Positions 16,464-27,120 of a stretch of 64,000 nt of DNA are shown piece after piece (the first letter of the stretch is position 1; the number at the start of each line of letters is the position of its first letter). The notes under the pieces are model-generated. The model saw only the letters and a program-made list of their open reading frames with translations, was not told where the DNA came from and did not search any database. Source of the DNA: Gorillibacterium massiliense (GTDB taxonomy: Bacteria; Bacillota; Bacilli; Paenibacillales; NBRC-103111); contig NZ_CBQR020000010.1 of the NCBI RefSeq assembly GCF_000455485.1, positions 1 to 64,000 on the forward strand. The letters are read 5' to 3'. The translations under genes and the position numbers were made by a program.

Positions 16464-17621
16464 ATGGAACATTTGCTGAATGAAAGAGTTCGCGGCATCG
16501 AAATATCGGGAATCCGCAAGGTATCCAACCGGGTGGCGCAAATTCCCGGTGCGCTTACGCTTACGCTGGGACAACCTGATTTTCCGACGCCTACGCATAT
16601 CAAGGAAGCGGCCAAACGGGCCATCGATTCCGGGCAAACTGGGTATACTGCAAACGCCGGCTTGTTGGAGCTGCGACGGGCTGCTGCGGCATTCGTCGAG
16701 ACAAAATACGGTTTGTCGTACAACCCTGAAACAGAGGTAATCGTCACCATCGGCGCGGCAGAAGCGCTGGAAATTGCTCTGCAGACGCTGATCACACCGG
16801 GTGATGAGGTCATTTTGCCGGGGCCGATTTATCCCGGATATGAACCGATTATTCGCATGTGCGGCGGAGTTCCGGTCTATGTCGATACGCGGGAAACGGA
16901 CTTTCTGCTGACAGCCGAAGGGCTGTCGGAGAAGCTGACGAACAAAACACGCGCGGTGATCATCGGCTCACCATCCAACCCGACCGGCCGCGTCATGAGT
17001 TATGAGAATATGGCGGCGATTGCCGCGTTGCTCAAGGACCGGCAAATTTTTGTCGTATCCGATGAAATTTACAGTGAGCTGATTTATGACGGCGCTCACG
17101 TATCCGCTGCTGCTTTTCCTGAGTTACGCGAGAAAACAGTCATCATCAACGGATTATCCAAATCCCATTCCATGACCGGGTGGCGCATCGGCTTTACGTT
17201 CGCCCCGGCCTATATGACCCAGCACATGTTGAAGGTTCATCAATATCATGCTACCTGCGCCAGCTCCGTCAGCCAATTCGCCGCTATCGAAGCGCTGACG
17301 ATGGGGGTGGACGATGCGGAACCGATGCGTGTGGAATACCGTCGCCGCCGAGATTATGCAGCGGAAAGACTGACGGCGATGGGCTTTGGTTTGATTAAGC
17401 CGGAGGGCGCATTTTATCTGTTTCCCTCGATTCGCCCGTTTGGCTTGAGCTCTCAGGAATTTTCCTCCCGTTTACTTGATGAAGAGAAGGTTGCGGTCGT
17501 GCCGGGAGACGCTTTTTCCGATTATGGGGAAGGGTATATCCGCATTTCTTACGCCTGTGCCATGGATGTGCTGGAGGAAGCGCTGAATCGCGTGGAGAGC
17601 TTTGTGGGGAAGATCCGGTAA
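16464..17621 (+). CDS. patA: N-acetyl-LL-diaminopimelate aminotransferase PatA
   Basis: A fold-type I PLP aminotransferase whose sequence follows Bacillus PatA closely from end to end (start MEHLLNERVRGIEISGIRK, GPIYPGYEP, SDEIYSELIYDG). The PLP lysine is in NGLSKSHSMTGWRIG. PatA converts N-acetyl-2-amino-6-oxopimelate to N-acetyl-LL-diaminopimelate. The other two acetyl-branch genes, dapH and dapL, lie 3-5 kb downstream on the opposite strand. GGAGA and GGGGGAGA precede the ATG. Confidence 0.9.
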   Translation: MEHLLNERVRGIEISGIRKVSNRVAQIPGALTLTLGQPDFPTPTHIKEAAKRAIDSGQTGYTANAGLLELRRAAAAFVETKYGLSYNPETEVIVTIGAAEALEIALQTLITPGDEVILPGPIYPGYEPIIRMCGGVPVYVDTRETDFLLTAEGLSEKLTNKTRAVIIGSPSNPTGRVMSYENMAAIAALLKDRQIFVVSDEIYSELIYDGAHVSAAAFPELREKTVIINGLSKSHSMTGWRIGFTFAPAYMTQHMLKVHQYHATCASSVSQFAAIEALTMGVDDAEPMRVEYRRRRDYAAERLTAMGFGLIKPEGAFYLFPSIRPFGLSSQEFSSRLLDEEKVAVVPGDAFSDYGEGYIRISYACAMDVLEEALNRVESFVGKIR

Positions 17622-17670
17622 TGGTTCTAGATCGGTTGAACGATTCATTAAGAATATATGTTGATTCGAG

Positions 17671-17695
17671 AGCAGGCGCTTGCCTGCTTTTTTTT
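17671..17695 (+). terminator. Terminator after patA
   Basis: AGCAGGC and GCCTGCT pair around GCTT and run into eight T residues. Confidence 0.9.
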
Positions 17696-17721
17696 GTTGG
17701 GATAAAAACTATTGTGCACAG

Positions 17722-17745
17722 CACAGTACTGTGTGGTATTATAAT
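17722..17745 (+). promoter_or_regulatory. padR promoter with embedded palindromic operator
   Basis: CACAGTACTGTG (17722-17733) is a perfect 12-base palindrome. It lies directly upstream of an extended -10 (TGGTATTAT, 17734-17742) or the overlapping TATAAT at 17740-17745. The -35 is poor. The palindrome would block RNA polymerase if bound, so autoregulation by the PadR protein just downstream is likely. Confidence 0.5.
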
Positions 17746-17764
17746 AGTGGAAGGAGCGAGCCTC

Positions 17765-18094
17765 GTGGATATGTCGGAATGGATTTCTCAAGTGCGCCGC
17801 GGGTTGCTGGAATATTGCATCCTGCAACTGATCAGCACCAAGCCCCGGTACGGATACGAGCTTGTCACGATCTTGGATCGCTGGGAGCCTTTGGCCGTAA
17901 CGGAGGGAACCCTCTACCCTCTTTTACGGCGGCTGCTTAAAGACAAATACATCGATTCCTTCTGGCAGGAATCGGAAGCGGGACCGCCCCGGAAATATTA
18001 CCGGCTAACCCCGGAAGGCCACAGCTTACTGGAAGCGATGTCCCTTGAATGGGGCAAGGTGTCCGATGCGGTCGCCCAAATTCATCTGTATTGA
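17765..18094 (+). CDS. PadR-family transcriptional regulator
   Basis: A winged-helix repressor of the PadR family, about 109 residues. The recognition part is RRGLLEYCILQLISTKPRYGYEL with the wing GTLYPLLRRLLKDKYI and GPPRKYYRLTPEG. The GTG at 17765 is 8 bases after AAGGAG; an ATG two codons later is too far from it. The next gene encodes a HAAS-domain membrane protein, the classical partner of small PadR regulators. Confidence 0.9.
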   Translation: MDMSEWISQVRRGLLEYCILQLISTKPRYGYELVTILDRWEPLAVTEGTLYPLLRRLLKDKYIDSFWQESEAGPPRKYYRLTPEGHSLLEAMSLEWGKVSDAVAQIHLY

Positions 18095-18112
18095 GCAGAG
18101 AGGAGAATCATT

Positions 18113-18670
18113 ATGGGAGCTTATGGGAACGAGTATTTGAGGAAGTTTTATGAGTTTCTAAAGTACATGCCCGAAGAAGAGCGGCAGGACGCAGTCCGAG
18201 AAATCGAAAGCAATATCGCGGAAGGCATCGCGAACGGTCAATCCGAGGCGGCGATTTTGGCCAGATTGGGCAATCCTTATTTGCTGGCAAGAGCTTATCA
18301 GAGCGAATACATGATGGAAAGGCAACCGAGTCATTCCTTGAAGGATGTTTTACTGAAGCTGAGGTTTTATTGCACGACAGGCTTGATCAGCATCATGGTG
18401 GTTCCGGTATTGGCAACGATCATGTATTCGTTTGGCTTCTGCGCCGTACTCACCCTCATTGCCGGTGTCATACGCTCCTTCGGAGTCCCTTGGATCAATA
18501 TGAGCCTTGGCCCGAACTACGAGGTGCCGTATTCCTGGAGTATTCCATTCGCCGTTGTTACGAGCGCTTTTATCGGAGGCATCGCCTTGATCAGCCGCAA
18601 ATACTTAAATAAATATCTCAAATTCGTCTCCGTGCAATACAGCAAATTAAAGCCCGGCAGTTTTGCTTGA
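18113..18670 (+). CDS. HAAS-domain (DUF1700) membrane protein
   Basis: The N-terminal ~65 residues form the HAAS helical domain (YLRKFYEFLKYMPEEERQDAVREIESNIAEGIANG... LGNPYLLARAY). Two or three membrane segments follow (about 88-125 and 143-165). HAAS proteins are usually paired with PadR regulators and are thought to link them to the membrane. The gene follows padR after 18 bases with AGAGGAGA as ribosome site. Confidence 0.85.
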   Translation: MGAYGNEYLRKFYEFLKYMPEEERQDAVREIESNIAEGIANGQSEAAILARLGNPYLLARAYQSEYMMERQPSHSLKDVLLKLRFYCTTGLISIMVVPVLATIMYSFGFCAVLTLIAGVIRSFGVPWINMSLGPNYEVPYSWSIPFAVVTSAFIGGIALISRKYLNKYLKFVSVQYSKLKPGSFA

Positions 18671-18685
18671 GGGGATACAACAAGG

Positions 18686-18717
18686 GGCAGGCCCGAGAGG
18701 GCTTGCCACTTTTTTTC
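18686..18717 (+). terminator. Terminator after the padR-HAAS pair
   Basis: GGCAGGCCC and GGGCTTGCC pair over 9 bp (one G-U) around a 4-base loop, followed by a T run. Confidence 0.88.
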
Positions 18718-18788
18718 ATCGAGATGGAGAGATATATTTCATATTCGATATTTAGAGTTGATCTTGCTTACTATAAAAAGAACAAATG

Positions 18789-18817
18789 TTTGCATGCGTG
18801 CGTTTTCCGGCTATAAT
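18789..18817 (+). promoter_or_regulatory. SigA-type promoter of rmuC
   Basis: TTTGCA (18789-18794) and TATAAT (18812-18817) are spaced by 17 bases, 41 bases before the rmuC start. Confidence 0.6.
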
Positions 18818-18857
18818 TAGAGACAGACATCATCAGACAAAAAGCGGGAGGTTCGTC

Positions 18858-20141
18858 GTGGTTGAATACGTATTATTGGGCTTGTCTTTGTTGTTAAATG
18901 CAGTCGTTCTCATTCTCTTAGTCTCGCAAAAAGGAAAAGGAGACACCTCTGCTCTGAAGGACAAGCTGACTTTTGTGGAGCGGCAGCAGGAGCGGTTGGA
19001 ACGGAGCTTGCTTGAGCAGTTCTCCTTGAACCGCAGTGAGCTGCAGCAGTCGGAACGACGAAACCGGGAAGAAACCGGGGGTAAGCTGGAAGCTTTCAAC
19101 CGGTCTTTACTTTCTTTTCTTGAGCAGCTTTCCTCGATTCAGAAGAATCAGTTGGGCACGACCGAAGACAAACTGGACAAACTACGAGACACGGTTGATC
19201 AGCGGCTCAAGGAATTGCAGGAAGACAACGGCAAAAAGCTGGAGCAGATGCGCGCAACGGTGGATGAGAAGCTCCACGCGACGCTGGAACAGCGCCTCGG
19301 CGAATCCTTCAAGCTGGTCAGCGAGCGATTGGAGCAAGTACATAAAGGGTTGGGCGAAATGCAAACCCTCGCTTCGGGCGTCGGCGACTTGAAGCGGGTC
19401 TTGACCAACGTAAAGACGAGAGGCACGTGGGGGGAAGTCCAACTGGGCAACCTGTTGGAACAGCTGCTAACACTTGATCAATATGAGCGCAATGTGGCCA
19501 CTCGCAAAGGCAGTGCGGAGCGGGTGGAATTTGCCATCAAGCTGCCGGCCAAGGATGGTGCAGGCGGTGTCGTGTGGCTGCCCATCGACTCGAAATTTCC
19601 TACGGAGGACTACCAGCGGCTGCTGGACGCACAGGATGCCGGCGATCCCGATGGTGTTGCTCAGTATATGAAGCAGCTGGAGAATCGGCTGAAGGCGGAA
19701 GGGAAGGATATCCGCAATAAATATATCGAGCCGCCACACACGACGGACTTCGGCATTTTGTTTCTGCCAACGGAGGGGCTATATGCGGAAGCGTTGCGGA
19801 TGCCGGGCTTAAGCGAATGGCTGCAGCGGGAATGCCGGGTCGTCCTGACCGGGCCGACGACGCTGTCTGCCTTCCTCAACAGCCTGCAGATGGGCTTCCG
19901 CACCCTTGCTATCGAAAAGCGCTCCAGCGAAGTATGGAGTCTTTTGGGCGCGGTGAAGACGGAGTTCGGCAATTTCGGCGATCTTTTAGACAAGACCCAT
20001 AAGAAGCTGCAAGAAGCGAGCAACACCATCGAAAACGCGGCTAGAAAGAGCCGCAATATCGAGCGGAAGCTGAACAAAGTGCAGGAGCTTCCCGTCCCGG
20101 AAGCAGCCGAGCTGCTGCAATTGGAGACTGCGGAACGATAA
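18858..20141 (+). CDS. rmuC: DNA recombination protein RmuC
   Basis: RmuC proteins carry a restriction-endonuclease-like core and limit inversions at inverted repeats in E. coli; the exact activity is unproven. There is an N-terminal membrane anchor (LLGLSLLLNAVVLILLV). A long coiled coil of about residues 30-190 follows, then the conserved core TRGTWGEVQLGNLLEQLLT, LPIDSKFPTEDYQRL and FLPTEGLYAEAL. The GTG at 18858 follows GGGAGG. Confidence 0.92.
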   Translation: MVEYVLLGLSLLLNAVVLILLVSQKGKGDTSALKDKLTFVERQQERLERSLLEQFSLNRSELQQSERRNREETGGKLEAFNRSLLSFLEQLSSIQKNQLGTTEDKLDKLRDTVDQRLKELQEDNGKKLEQMRATVDEKLHATLEQRLGESFKLVSERLEQVHKGLGEMQTLASGVGDLKRVLTNVKTRGTWGEVQLGNLLEQLLTLDQYERNVATRKGSAERVEFAIKLPAKDGAGGVVWLPIDSKFPTEDYQRLLDAQDAGDPDGVAQYMKQLENRLKAEGKDIRNKYIEPPHTTDFGILFLPTEGLYAEALRMPGLSEWLQRECRVVLTGPTTLSAFLNSLQMGFRTLAIEKRSSEVWSLLGAVKTEFGNFGDLLDKTHKKLQEASNTIENAARKSRNIERKLNKVQELPVPEAAELLQLETAER

Positions 20142-20145
20142 TTCG

Positions 20146-20403
20146 TTAATCGCCTTGCATGATAATGGTGCTTATGGCTTCCAGCGCTTCCAGTTCGTCT
20201 GCGCCACTGGTTTCAACGGTTGCTTCATAGCCTGCGGGTATGCTTTGCAGCATAAGGCCGAGCAGGCTTTTGACATCGATCTTAATGGAATCGTTCTGCA
20301 AATACAGATAGACGTCCGCCTGGAATTTGGACGCGGCTTGGGATAAGCTCTGCAAATCCTTCAAGGACATCGCTTTGCCGAATTGAACCGTATGAATTCT
20401 CAT
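20146..20403 (-). CDS. HPr-like protein without the phosphohistidine
   Basis: An 85-residue protein with the HPr fold pattern. ASKFQADVYLYLQNDSIKIDVKSLLGLMLQSIPAG aligns with the HPr region holding the regulatory Ser46 (KSLLGLM), and SGADELEALEAI matches the C-terminal helix. The usual active-site HARP segment is replaced by KAMSLKDLQ, so PTS phosphotransfer through His15 is not possible. Bacillus Crh also lacks that His. The ATG at 20403 has GAGGTG before it; an upstream in-frame start lacks support. It converges on rmuC with a 4-base gap. Confidence 0.75.
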   Translation of the reverse strand: MRIHTVQFGKAMSLKDLQSLSQAASKFQADVYLYLQNDSIKIDVKSLLGLMLQSIPAGYEATVETSGADELEALEAISTIIMQGD

Positions 20404-20489
20404 GTGGGTCACCTCATCTACCGTTTTTTTCTTATTATATGAAAACACGATTGCAAATAGTGCAGCAGCCGTGTCGTTAACGAGCCAAT

Positions 20490-20528
20490 AAAAAAGCGGA
20501 ATTGCCTTTGGGCAAAACCGCTTTTTTT
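20490..20528 (-). terminator. Bidirectional terminator after dapL
   Basis: AAAAAAGCGG pairs with CCGCTTTTTT and TTGCC with GGCAA, separated by small AA bulges and a TTT loop. On the minus strand it ends dapH-dapL. Confidence 0.88.
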
Positions 20529-20539
20529 GCTGATATGGC

Positions 20540-21685
20540 TTATTGGCCGCTTTTCCATTCCAAATAACGGGTTACGGTGCGGATGGCGACTTCAATCGCC
20601 CCTTCGTTTGGTTCCAGCTTCGCATGGTGCAGCCCATAGGGCGTATCAACTCCGAGCCAGAACATCAGACCGGGGATCTTAGCCAGAAAATAACCGAAAT
20701 CTTCGCCGGTCATCGCTTCCGTGCATTCATAAAGTTCGGCGGTTCCGCCTTCCTTCAGCCATTCCATGAATTCCGCCGTTGTGTCCGGATCGTTGTATAC
20801 TTGCAGGTAATTAGCTCCCCAGTCGACACTAGCTTTGCATTCAAAGGAAGCTTCGATCCCCTTAAGCAGCGCCTCGATGCGGGATTTGATCTTGACCATC
20901 GTCTCTGCGGACAAGGTGCGGATCGTACCCTCGAGACGGGCGTTTTCAGCGATGATGTTTTGCTTGGTGCCGCCGGTGATTTTACCTATCGTGATAACGG
21001 CGGAATCCAGCGGGTTGATGTTGCGGGCGACGATGGTTTGCAACTGTCCGACCAATTGAGCCGCCGCTACGACCATATCGTTGGCGTTATGAGGATAAGC
21101 GGCGTGGCCGCCTTTTCCGGTCAGATCGATAAATAATTCGGAAGTATTGGCGAAAAGAATGCCGGGCTTCGTGGCGATCACACCGGTTTTATACTCCGGA
21201 GCGATGTGCAAAGCGACGATCTGATCAGGCATGAAGTCTGCCAGTTCCGGGCTTTCCAGCATCGGCTTGGCGCCGCCGGGGCCTTCTTCGGCCGGTTGGA
21301 ACAAAACGACCAGGTCATCCTTCATCGGCTGCTCTACAAAATGGGTCAAAACCCCAAGAGCGATAGCCATGTGCATATCGTGGCCGCACGCGTGCATATA
21401 GCCAGGGTGCTCGGACTGGAACGGGTAAGACGTATCCTCCGGAATGGGCAACCCGTCCATGTCTGTACGGTAGCCGAAGGTGTGGGACGGCTGCAGCCCC
21501 TTTATTTTCACCAAGATGCCCGTGCGCCAGGTACGGATTTCAAGCCGTTCCTGTGGCAGCTTCGCGATATAGTCCAGCAGGAACCGCTGGGTTTTGAACT
21601 CGGCAAAGCCAGGCTCGGGAATACGGTGCAGTTGGCGGCGGATCTCGATAAAGGTGTCTTTTTGGATATTGGTATGAACGGTCAT
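20540..21685 (-). CDS. dapL: N-acetyldiaminopimelate deacetylase DapL
   Basis: A peptidase M20-family metallo-enzyme that removes acetate from N-acetyl-LL-diaminopimelate, the last step of the acetyl branch. Metal ligands are visible in [21 protein letters not shown] and near the C-terminus in [12 protein letters not shown]. The start [33 protein letters not shown] is as in Bacillus YkuR. The ATG at 21685 has AAGAGGG upstream. It lies 48 bases after dapH in the same operon. Confidence 0.92.
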   Translation of the reverse strand: MTVHTNIQKDTFIEIRRQLHRIPEPGFAEFKTQRFLLDYIAKLPQERLEIRTWRTGILVKIKGLQPSHTFGYRTDMDGLPIPEDTSYPFQSEHPGYMHACGHDMHMAIALGVLTHFVEQPMKDDLVVLFQPAEEGPGGAKPMLESPELADFMPDQIVALHIAPEYKTGVIATKPGILFANTSELFIDLTGKGGHAAYPHNANDMVVAAAQLVGQLQTIVARNINPLDSAVITIGKITGGTKQNIIAENARLEGTIRTLSAETMVKIKSRIEALLKGIEASFECKASVDWGANYLQVYNDPDTTAEFMEWLKEGGTAELYECTEAMTGEDFGYFLAKIPGLMFWLGVDTPYGLHHAKLEPNEGAIEVAIRTVTRYLEWKSGQ

Positions 21686-21733
21686 CGGCAACCCTCTTCC
21701 TTGATCAATCGCAAAAGATGAGCCGGGCTCATT

Positions 21734-22444
21734 TTACAGTTGGCGCAGCTCTTGCAGGATTTCGGTTTTCGACTTCGTCTTGTCGTCCACTTGCTTGATC
21801 ACCTTGGCAGGCGTTCCGGCAACCACTGTGAAAGGAGGCACGTCCTGGGTTACGACGGCACCTGCTGCGACAACAGAGCCTTCGCCGATGCGGACGCCTT
21901 CCAATACGACGGCGTTGGCGCCGACCAGCACATTATCTTCCAGTACAACAGGTTGAGCGGAAGGTGGTTCGATAACGCCAGCAAGCACGGCTCCTGCGCC
22001 GACGTGGCACATTTTGCCTACTTGCACGCGGCCGCCAAGAATCGCACCCATATCGATCATGGTGCCTTCGCCGATATGTACGCCGATGTTGATAACAGCG
22101 CCCATCATGATGACGGCATTATTATCGATAGTGACCTTGTCGCGGATAACCGCACCCGGTTCAATGCGGGCGTTGATGCCTTTCAGATCCAATGTCGGAA
22201 TAGCCGAGTTGCGGCGGTCGTTTTCCACAACGTAATCTTCGATCTCAGCCGTATGCTTGTCCAAAACGGCTTTAATGACCGTCCATTCGCCGAACAGCAC
22301 GCCGCTAGCACCGGAGATGAACGCTTTTACGTCTGCGCCGAAGTCGATGTTATCAAGCTGGCCTTTTACATATACCTTCACAGGGGTTTTCTTTACGCTG
22401 TTTTTAATAAAATCGATAATCTCGTAGGTATTCATTTCGCTCAT
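21734..22444 (-). CDS. dapH: 2,3,4,5-tetrahydropyridine-2,6-dicarboxylate N-acetyltransferase DapH
   Basis: DapH acetylates tetrahydrodipicolinate with acetyl-CoA, opening the acetyl branch of lysine and diaminopimelate synthesis. The N-terminal DapH domain (residues 1-85, with [20 protein letters not shown]) is followed by a left-handed beta-helix of hexapeptide repeats ([42 protein letters not shown]). Length 236 is exact for the family. AAAGGAG precedes the ATG by 10 bases. Confidence 0.95.
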   Translation of the reverse strand: MSEMNTYEIIDFIKNSVKKTPVKVYVKGQLDNIDFGADVKAFISGASGVLFGEWTVIKAVLDKHTAEIEDYVVENDRRNSAIPTLDLKGINARIEPGAVIRDKVTIDNNAVIMMGAVINIGVHIGEGTMIDMGAILGGRVQVGKMCHVGAGAVLAGVIEPPSAQPVVLEDNVLVGANAVVLEGVRIGEGSVVAAGAVVTQDVPPFTVVAGTPAKVIKQVDDKTKSKTEILQELRQL

Positions 22445-22509
22445 TTCCGAATTCTCCTTTTGGCCGGTTTATTAGTAAATCCGCCTGCAGGCGGTCATGC
22501 ACTACATCT

Positions 22510-22538
22510 TTTATAGCATAACCCGGGCGGAGAGACAA
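22510..22538 (-). promoter_or_regulatory. Promoter of dapH-dapL
   Basis: On the minus strand TTGTCT (22533-22538) and TATAAA (22510-22515) are 17 bases apart, and the -10 is extended by TGC. It reads towards dapH. No lysine riboswitch is visible between it and the start. Confidence 0.55.
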
Positions 22539-22599
22539 TTGGAGAGCGGACTATAGCCGACATCACCTTAGCTGAGCTGTATCTTGGATGGAACTGTCG

Positions 22600-22628
22600 T
22601 TGACAAACCTGCAGCATCATGTCATAAT
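22600..22628 (+). promoter_or_regulatory. SigA promoter of the pyr operon
   Basis: TTGACA (22600-22605) and CATAAT (22623-22628) are 17 bases apart. It opens a leader of about 200 bases before pyrR. Confidence 0.8.
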
Positions 22629-22649
22629 CTTTGTAACCAAATAGCGCCT

Positions 22650-24302
<1,653 letters not shown>

Positions 24303-24337
24303 AGAAAAAACAAGCATGAAAATGGTACGTATTGTCT

Positions 24338-24493
24338 CACAAAGTGAGCGGAGCGAGCAGTTGATCTGGAGAAGCGACAGCGTTCGCCTTTGCGGAAGGA
24401 TTCGCACCCTATTGGGTCTTCTCATTCAAAGAATCCGTCCACAACAGCGATCGGAAGATCAATCTGCACGCGGAGCGAGCGTTGCGAGATAGA
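24338..24493. repeat. Intergenic imperfect inverted-repeat element between pyrB and pyrC
   Basis: TTGATCTGGAGAAGCGA at the left and GCGATCGGAAGATCAA at the right form an imperfect inverted repeat about 105 bases across. Outside it, GGAGCGAGC occurs as a direct repeat on both sides. A short frame is open through it, but its codon content reads like repeat DNA. It is likely a dispersed palindromic element of this genome; more copies would be expected elsewhere. Confidence 0.5.
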
Positions 24494-24533
24494 CAGAAGT
24501 CCATTTTTCATGCGACAAACAAGGAGGATTACC

Positions 24534-25841
24534 ATGGGCACGTGGATATTGAACGGAAAAATGATCGGAATGGGAGACAACCAAGAGCGGCATCATCTTT
24601 TCATTGAAAAAGGCAAGATCGTTTCAATCCTTTCCGCTGCGGATGGAAATCCGAATACAGAACACCATGAAGTACTGAACGTGGAAGGCAAATTGGTAAG
24701 CCCCGGTTTTATCGACATGCACGTGCATTTGCGAGAACCGGGCTTCGAGCATAAAGAAACCATCGCTAGCGGCACCCGCTCGGCGGCGCGGGGCGGTTAC
24801 ACCACCATCGCTTGTATGCCCAACACCCGGCCGGTGATCGATACCCCGGAGACGGTGAAACTGGTAATGGATAAAGCGGCAGCGGAAGGCGTTGTACGCG
24901 TCCTGCCCTACGGTAGCATTACGAAAAACGAGCTGGGTCGCGAGCTGACCGATTTCCCGGCGCTGAAGGAAGCCGGAGCCGTCGGCTTTACCGATGACGG
25001 TGTCGGCGTGCAGAGCGCTCAAATGATGAAAGACGCCATGGCGTGGGCCAAAGAGTTGGACATGCCGGTCATCGCCCACTGCGAGGACAACTCTCTAGTG
25101 GAAGGAGCCGCCGTGACGGAAGGAGCATTCGCCCGCAAGCACGGGCTGAAGGGCATCCCCAATGAATCGGAGGCGATTCATGTGGGCCGGGACATTTTGC
25201 TGGCGGAAGCGACGGGGGTTCACTACCACGTATGCCACGTCAGCACGGAGCAGTCGGTCCGGCTCATCCGTCAAGCGAAAGCCATCGGCATTCACGTAAC
25301 GGCCGAGGTTTGCCCTCACCACCTGGTGTTGTCTGACGAAGATATTCCCGGCATGGATGCCAATTGGAAAATGAACCCGCCCTTGCGCACTCCACGGGAC
25401 GTACAGGCTTGCATCGAAGGGCTGGAGGACGGCACCATCGATATCATCGTCACCGACCATGCGCCGCACAGCGCAGAGGAGAAAGCAAAGGGCATGCTGG
25501 CTGCTCCCTTTGGTATCGTCGGGTTTGAGACAGCGTTCCCGCTGCTCTACACGAAGTTCGTCGCCACAGGCATTTGGACCCTCTCTTTCCTGCTGGAAAA
25601 GATGACGTCCGCGCCAGCCGATGTCTTCGGACTATCTTGGGGCCGTTTGGCGCCTGGAGCCGATGCGGATTTGACTGTCATCGATCTGGATGAAGAACAG
25701 GCCGTAGACCCGGATACCTTCCTCTCTAAAGGCAAGAACACGCCGTTTACCGGATGGAAGCTTAAGGGCTGGCCGGTTATGACGATGGCAGGCGGAAAAG
25801 TGGCGTGGAAAAATGAATCTTTCCGGTTTACGAATGAATAA
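24534..25841 (+). CDS. pyrC: Dihydroorotase PyrC
   Basis: PyrC cyclises carbamoyl aspartate to dihydroorotate. It is a type I (long) dihydroorotase: [10 protein letters not shown] supplies the first zinc ligands. HCED, HVCHVST and TDHAPHS supply the others, and the metal-bridging residue lies in the GFEHKET region. The ATG at 24534 follows AAGGAGGA; the frame is open upstream only through the repeat element. Length 435. Confidence 0.96.
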   Translation: MGTWILNGKMIGMGDNQERHHLFIEKGKIVSILSAADGNPNTEHHEVLNVEGKLVSPGFIDMHVHLREPGFEHKETIASGTRSAARGGYTTIACMPNTRPVIDTPETVKLVMDKAAAEGVVRVLPYGSITKNELGRELTDFPALKEAGAVGFTDDGVGVQSAQMMKDAMAWAKELDMPVIAHCEDNSLVEGAAVTEGAFARKHGLKGIPNESEAIHVGRDILLAEATGVHYHVCHVSTEQSVRLIRQAKAIGIHVTAEVCPHHLVLSDEDIPGMDANWKMNPPLRTPRDVQACIEGLEDGTIDIIVTDHAPHSAEEKAKGMLAAPFGIVGFETAFPLLYTKFVATGIWTLSFLLEKMTSAPADVFGLSWGRLAPGADADLTVIDLDEEQAVDPDTFLSKGKNTPFTGWKLKGWPVMTMAGGKVAWKNESFRFTNE

Positions 25842-25920
25842 ATATACATTATAATTTATAAATATAACAATAGTATGCATAGAGGACGAATAAAGGCTCA
25901 AGAGGAGTGTGGAAAACCTG

Positions 25921-27120
25921 ATGCAAGCGAGATTGCTGCTGGAAGACGGTACGCTTTTCACCGGAAAAGCGTTTGGAGCAGAAGGAGAATCGACCGGCGA
26001 GGTCGTTTTTAATACGGGAATCACCGGTTATCAAGAGGTACTGTCCGATCCGTCCTATTGCGGGCAAATCGTGACGATGACTTACCCGCTGATCGGTAAC
26101 TACGGCATCACCCGGGATGACTTCGAGTCCGTGCGCCCTTTCGTGCACGGCTTCGTCGTGCGCGAGCACGAGGAAGTGCCCAGCAACTGGCGAGCGCAAT
26201 ATACGGTGGATAATTTGCTGAAAGAGTACGGCATCGTCGGCATCAGCGGCATCGATACCCGGATGCTCACCCGCATCCTGCGCCACTACGGCACGATGAA
26301 GGGCATTTTGACAACCGCTGCCGTATCCGTTGAAGAGTTGAAGGAGCGCTTGGGCGTGACTACTCTTATGACGGACCAAGTTAGCCGCGTTTCCACCAAG
26401 AGCGTGTTCAACTGCCCGGGCAGCAAAGAGCGGGTCGTCGTCGTCGACTTCGGTTCCAAGAGCGGCATCGTTCGCGACTTATCCAAACGGGGCTGCGACG
26501 TTATCGTCGTGCCGCAAGACACCACAGCCGAGCAAATCCGCAGACTGGCTCCGGACGGCATCATGCTGTCCAACGGCCCTGGGGACCCCAAGGACGTTCC
26601 CCATGCGGCGAAGATGATCAGCGAGCTTTTGGGCGAATATCCGATCTTCGGCATCTGCCTCGGTCACCAGCTGCTGGCTCTCGCTTGCGGTGCCGACACG
26701 GAGAAGATGAAGTTCGGCCACCGCGGCGGCAACCACCCGGTAAAGGACCTGCGCACCGGCCGCTGCTATATCACTTCCCAAAACCACGGCTACACAGTAA
26801 AAGACAACACCATCGCCGGCACCGGTTTGGAAGTGACCCACATCAACAACAACGATCGCACCATCGAAGGCGTCAAGCATACGAAATATCCGGCTTTCTC
26901 CGTGCAGTACCATCCAGAAGCCGCTCCGGGTCCATATGACTCCAGCTATCTATTTGACGAGTTCCTGGAGATGATCCGCGAAACGAAAGCAAGCCGCAAG
27001 GAAGAACCCCAGCAGGCGAAGCTGTATGCCCGTTTGGGAGCTACCAGCACCCCGAAGAGCGCCATCACTACCAGTGCGGGTGCGCTGAGTAAAGGAGAAC
27101 CCGTATATGCCCAAAAATAA
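25921..27120 (+). CDS. carA: Carbamoyl phosphate synthase small subunit CarA (PyrAA)
   Basis: The glutaminase subunit hydrolyses glutamine and channels ammonia to CarB. The N-terminal domain (residues 1-150, [34 protein letters not shown]) is followed by the class I amidotransferase domain. There [14 protein letters not shown] holds the catalytic Cys, and [11 protein letters not shown] the His/Glu. The ATG at 25921 fits the conserved start; a GTG at 25909 lies too close to AGAGGAG. A ~45-residue Lys/Ala/Ser-rich tail extends past the usual end and overlaps carB by 14 bases. Confidence 0.94.
   Translation: MQARLLLEDGTLFTGKAFGAEGESTGEVVFNTGITGYQEVLSDPSYCGQIVTMTYPLIGNYGITRDDFESVRPFVHGFVVREHEEVPSNWRAQYTVDNLLKEYGIVGISGIDTRMLTRILRHYGTMKGILTTAAVSVEELKERLGVTTLMTDQVSRVSTKSVFNCPGSKERVVVVDFGSKSGIVRDLSKRGCDVIVVPQDTTAEQIRRLAPDGIMLSNGPGDPKDVPHAAKMISELLGEYPIFGICLGHQLLALACGADTEKMKFGHRGGNHPVKDLRTGRCYITSQNHGYTVKDNTIAGTGLEVTHINNNDRTIEGVKHTKYPAFSVQYHPEAAPGPYDSSYLFDEFLEMIRETKASRKEEPQQAKLYARLGATSTPKSAITTSAGALSKGEPVYAQK

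Noticed and set aside
22445-22600. Lysine riboswitch in front of dapH
   Set aside because: The minus-strand leader is too short (about 65 bases after the promoter) and shows no conserved riboswitch core.
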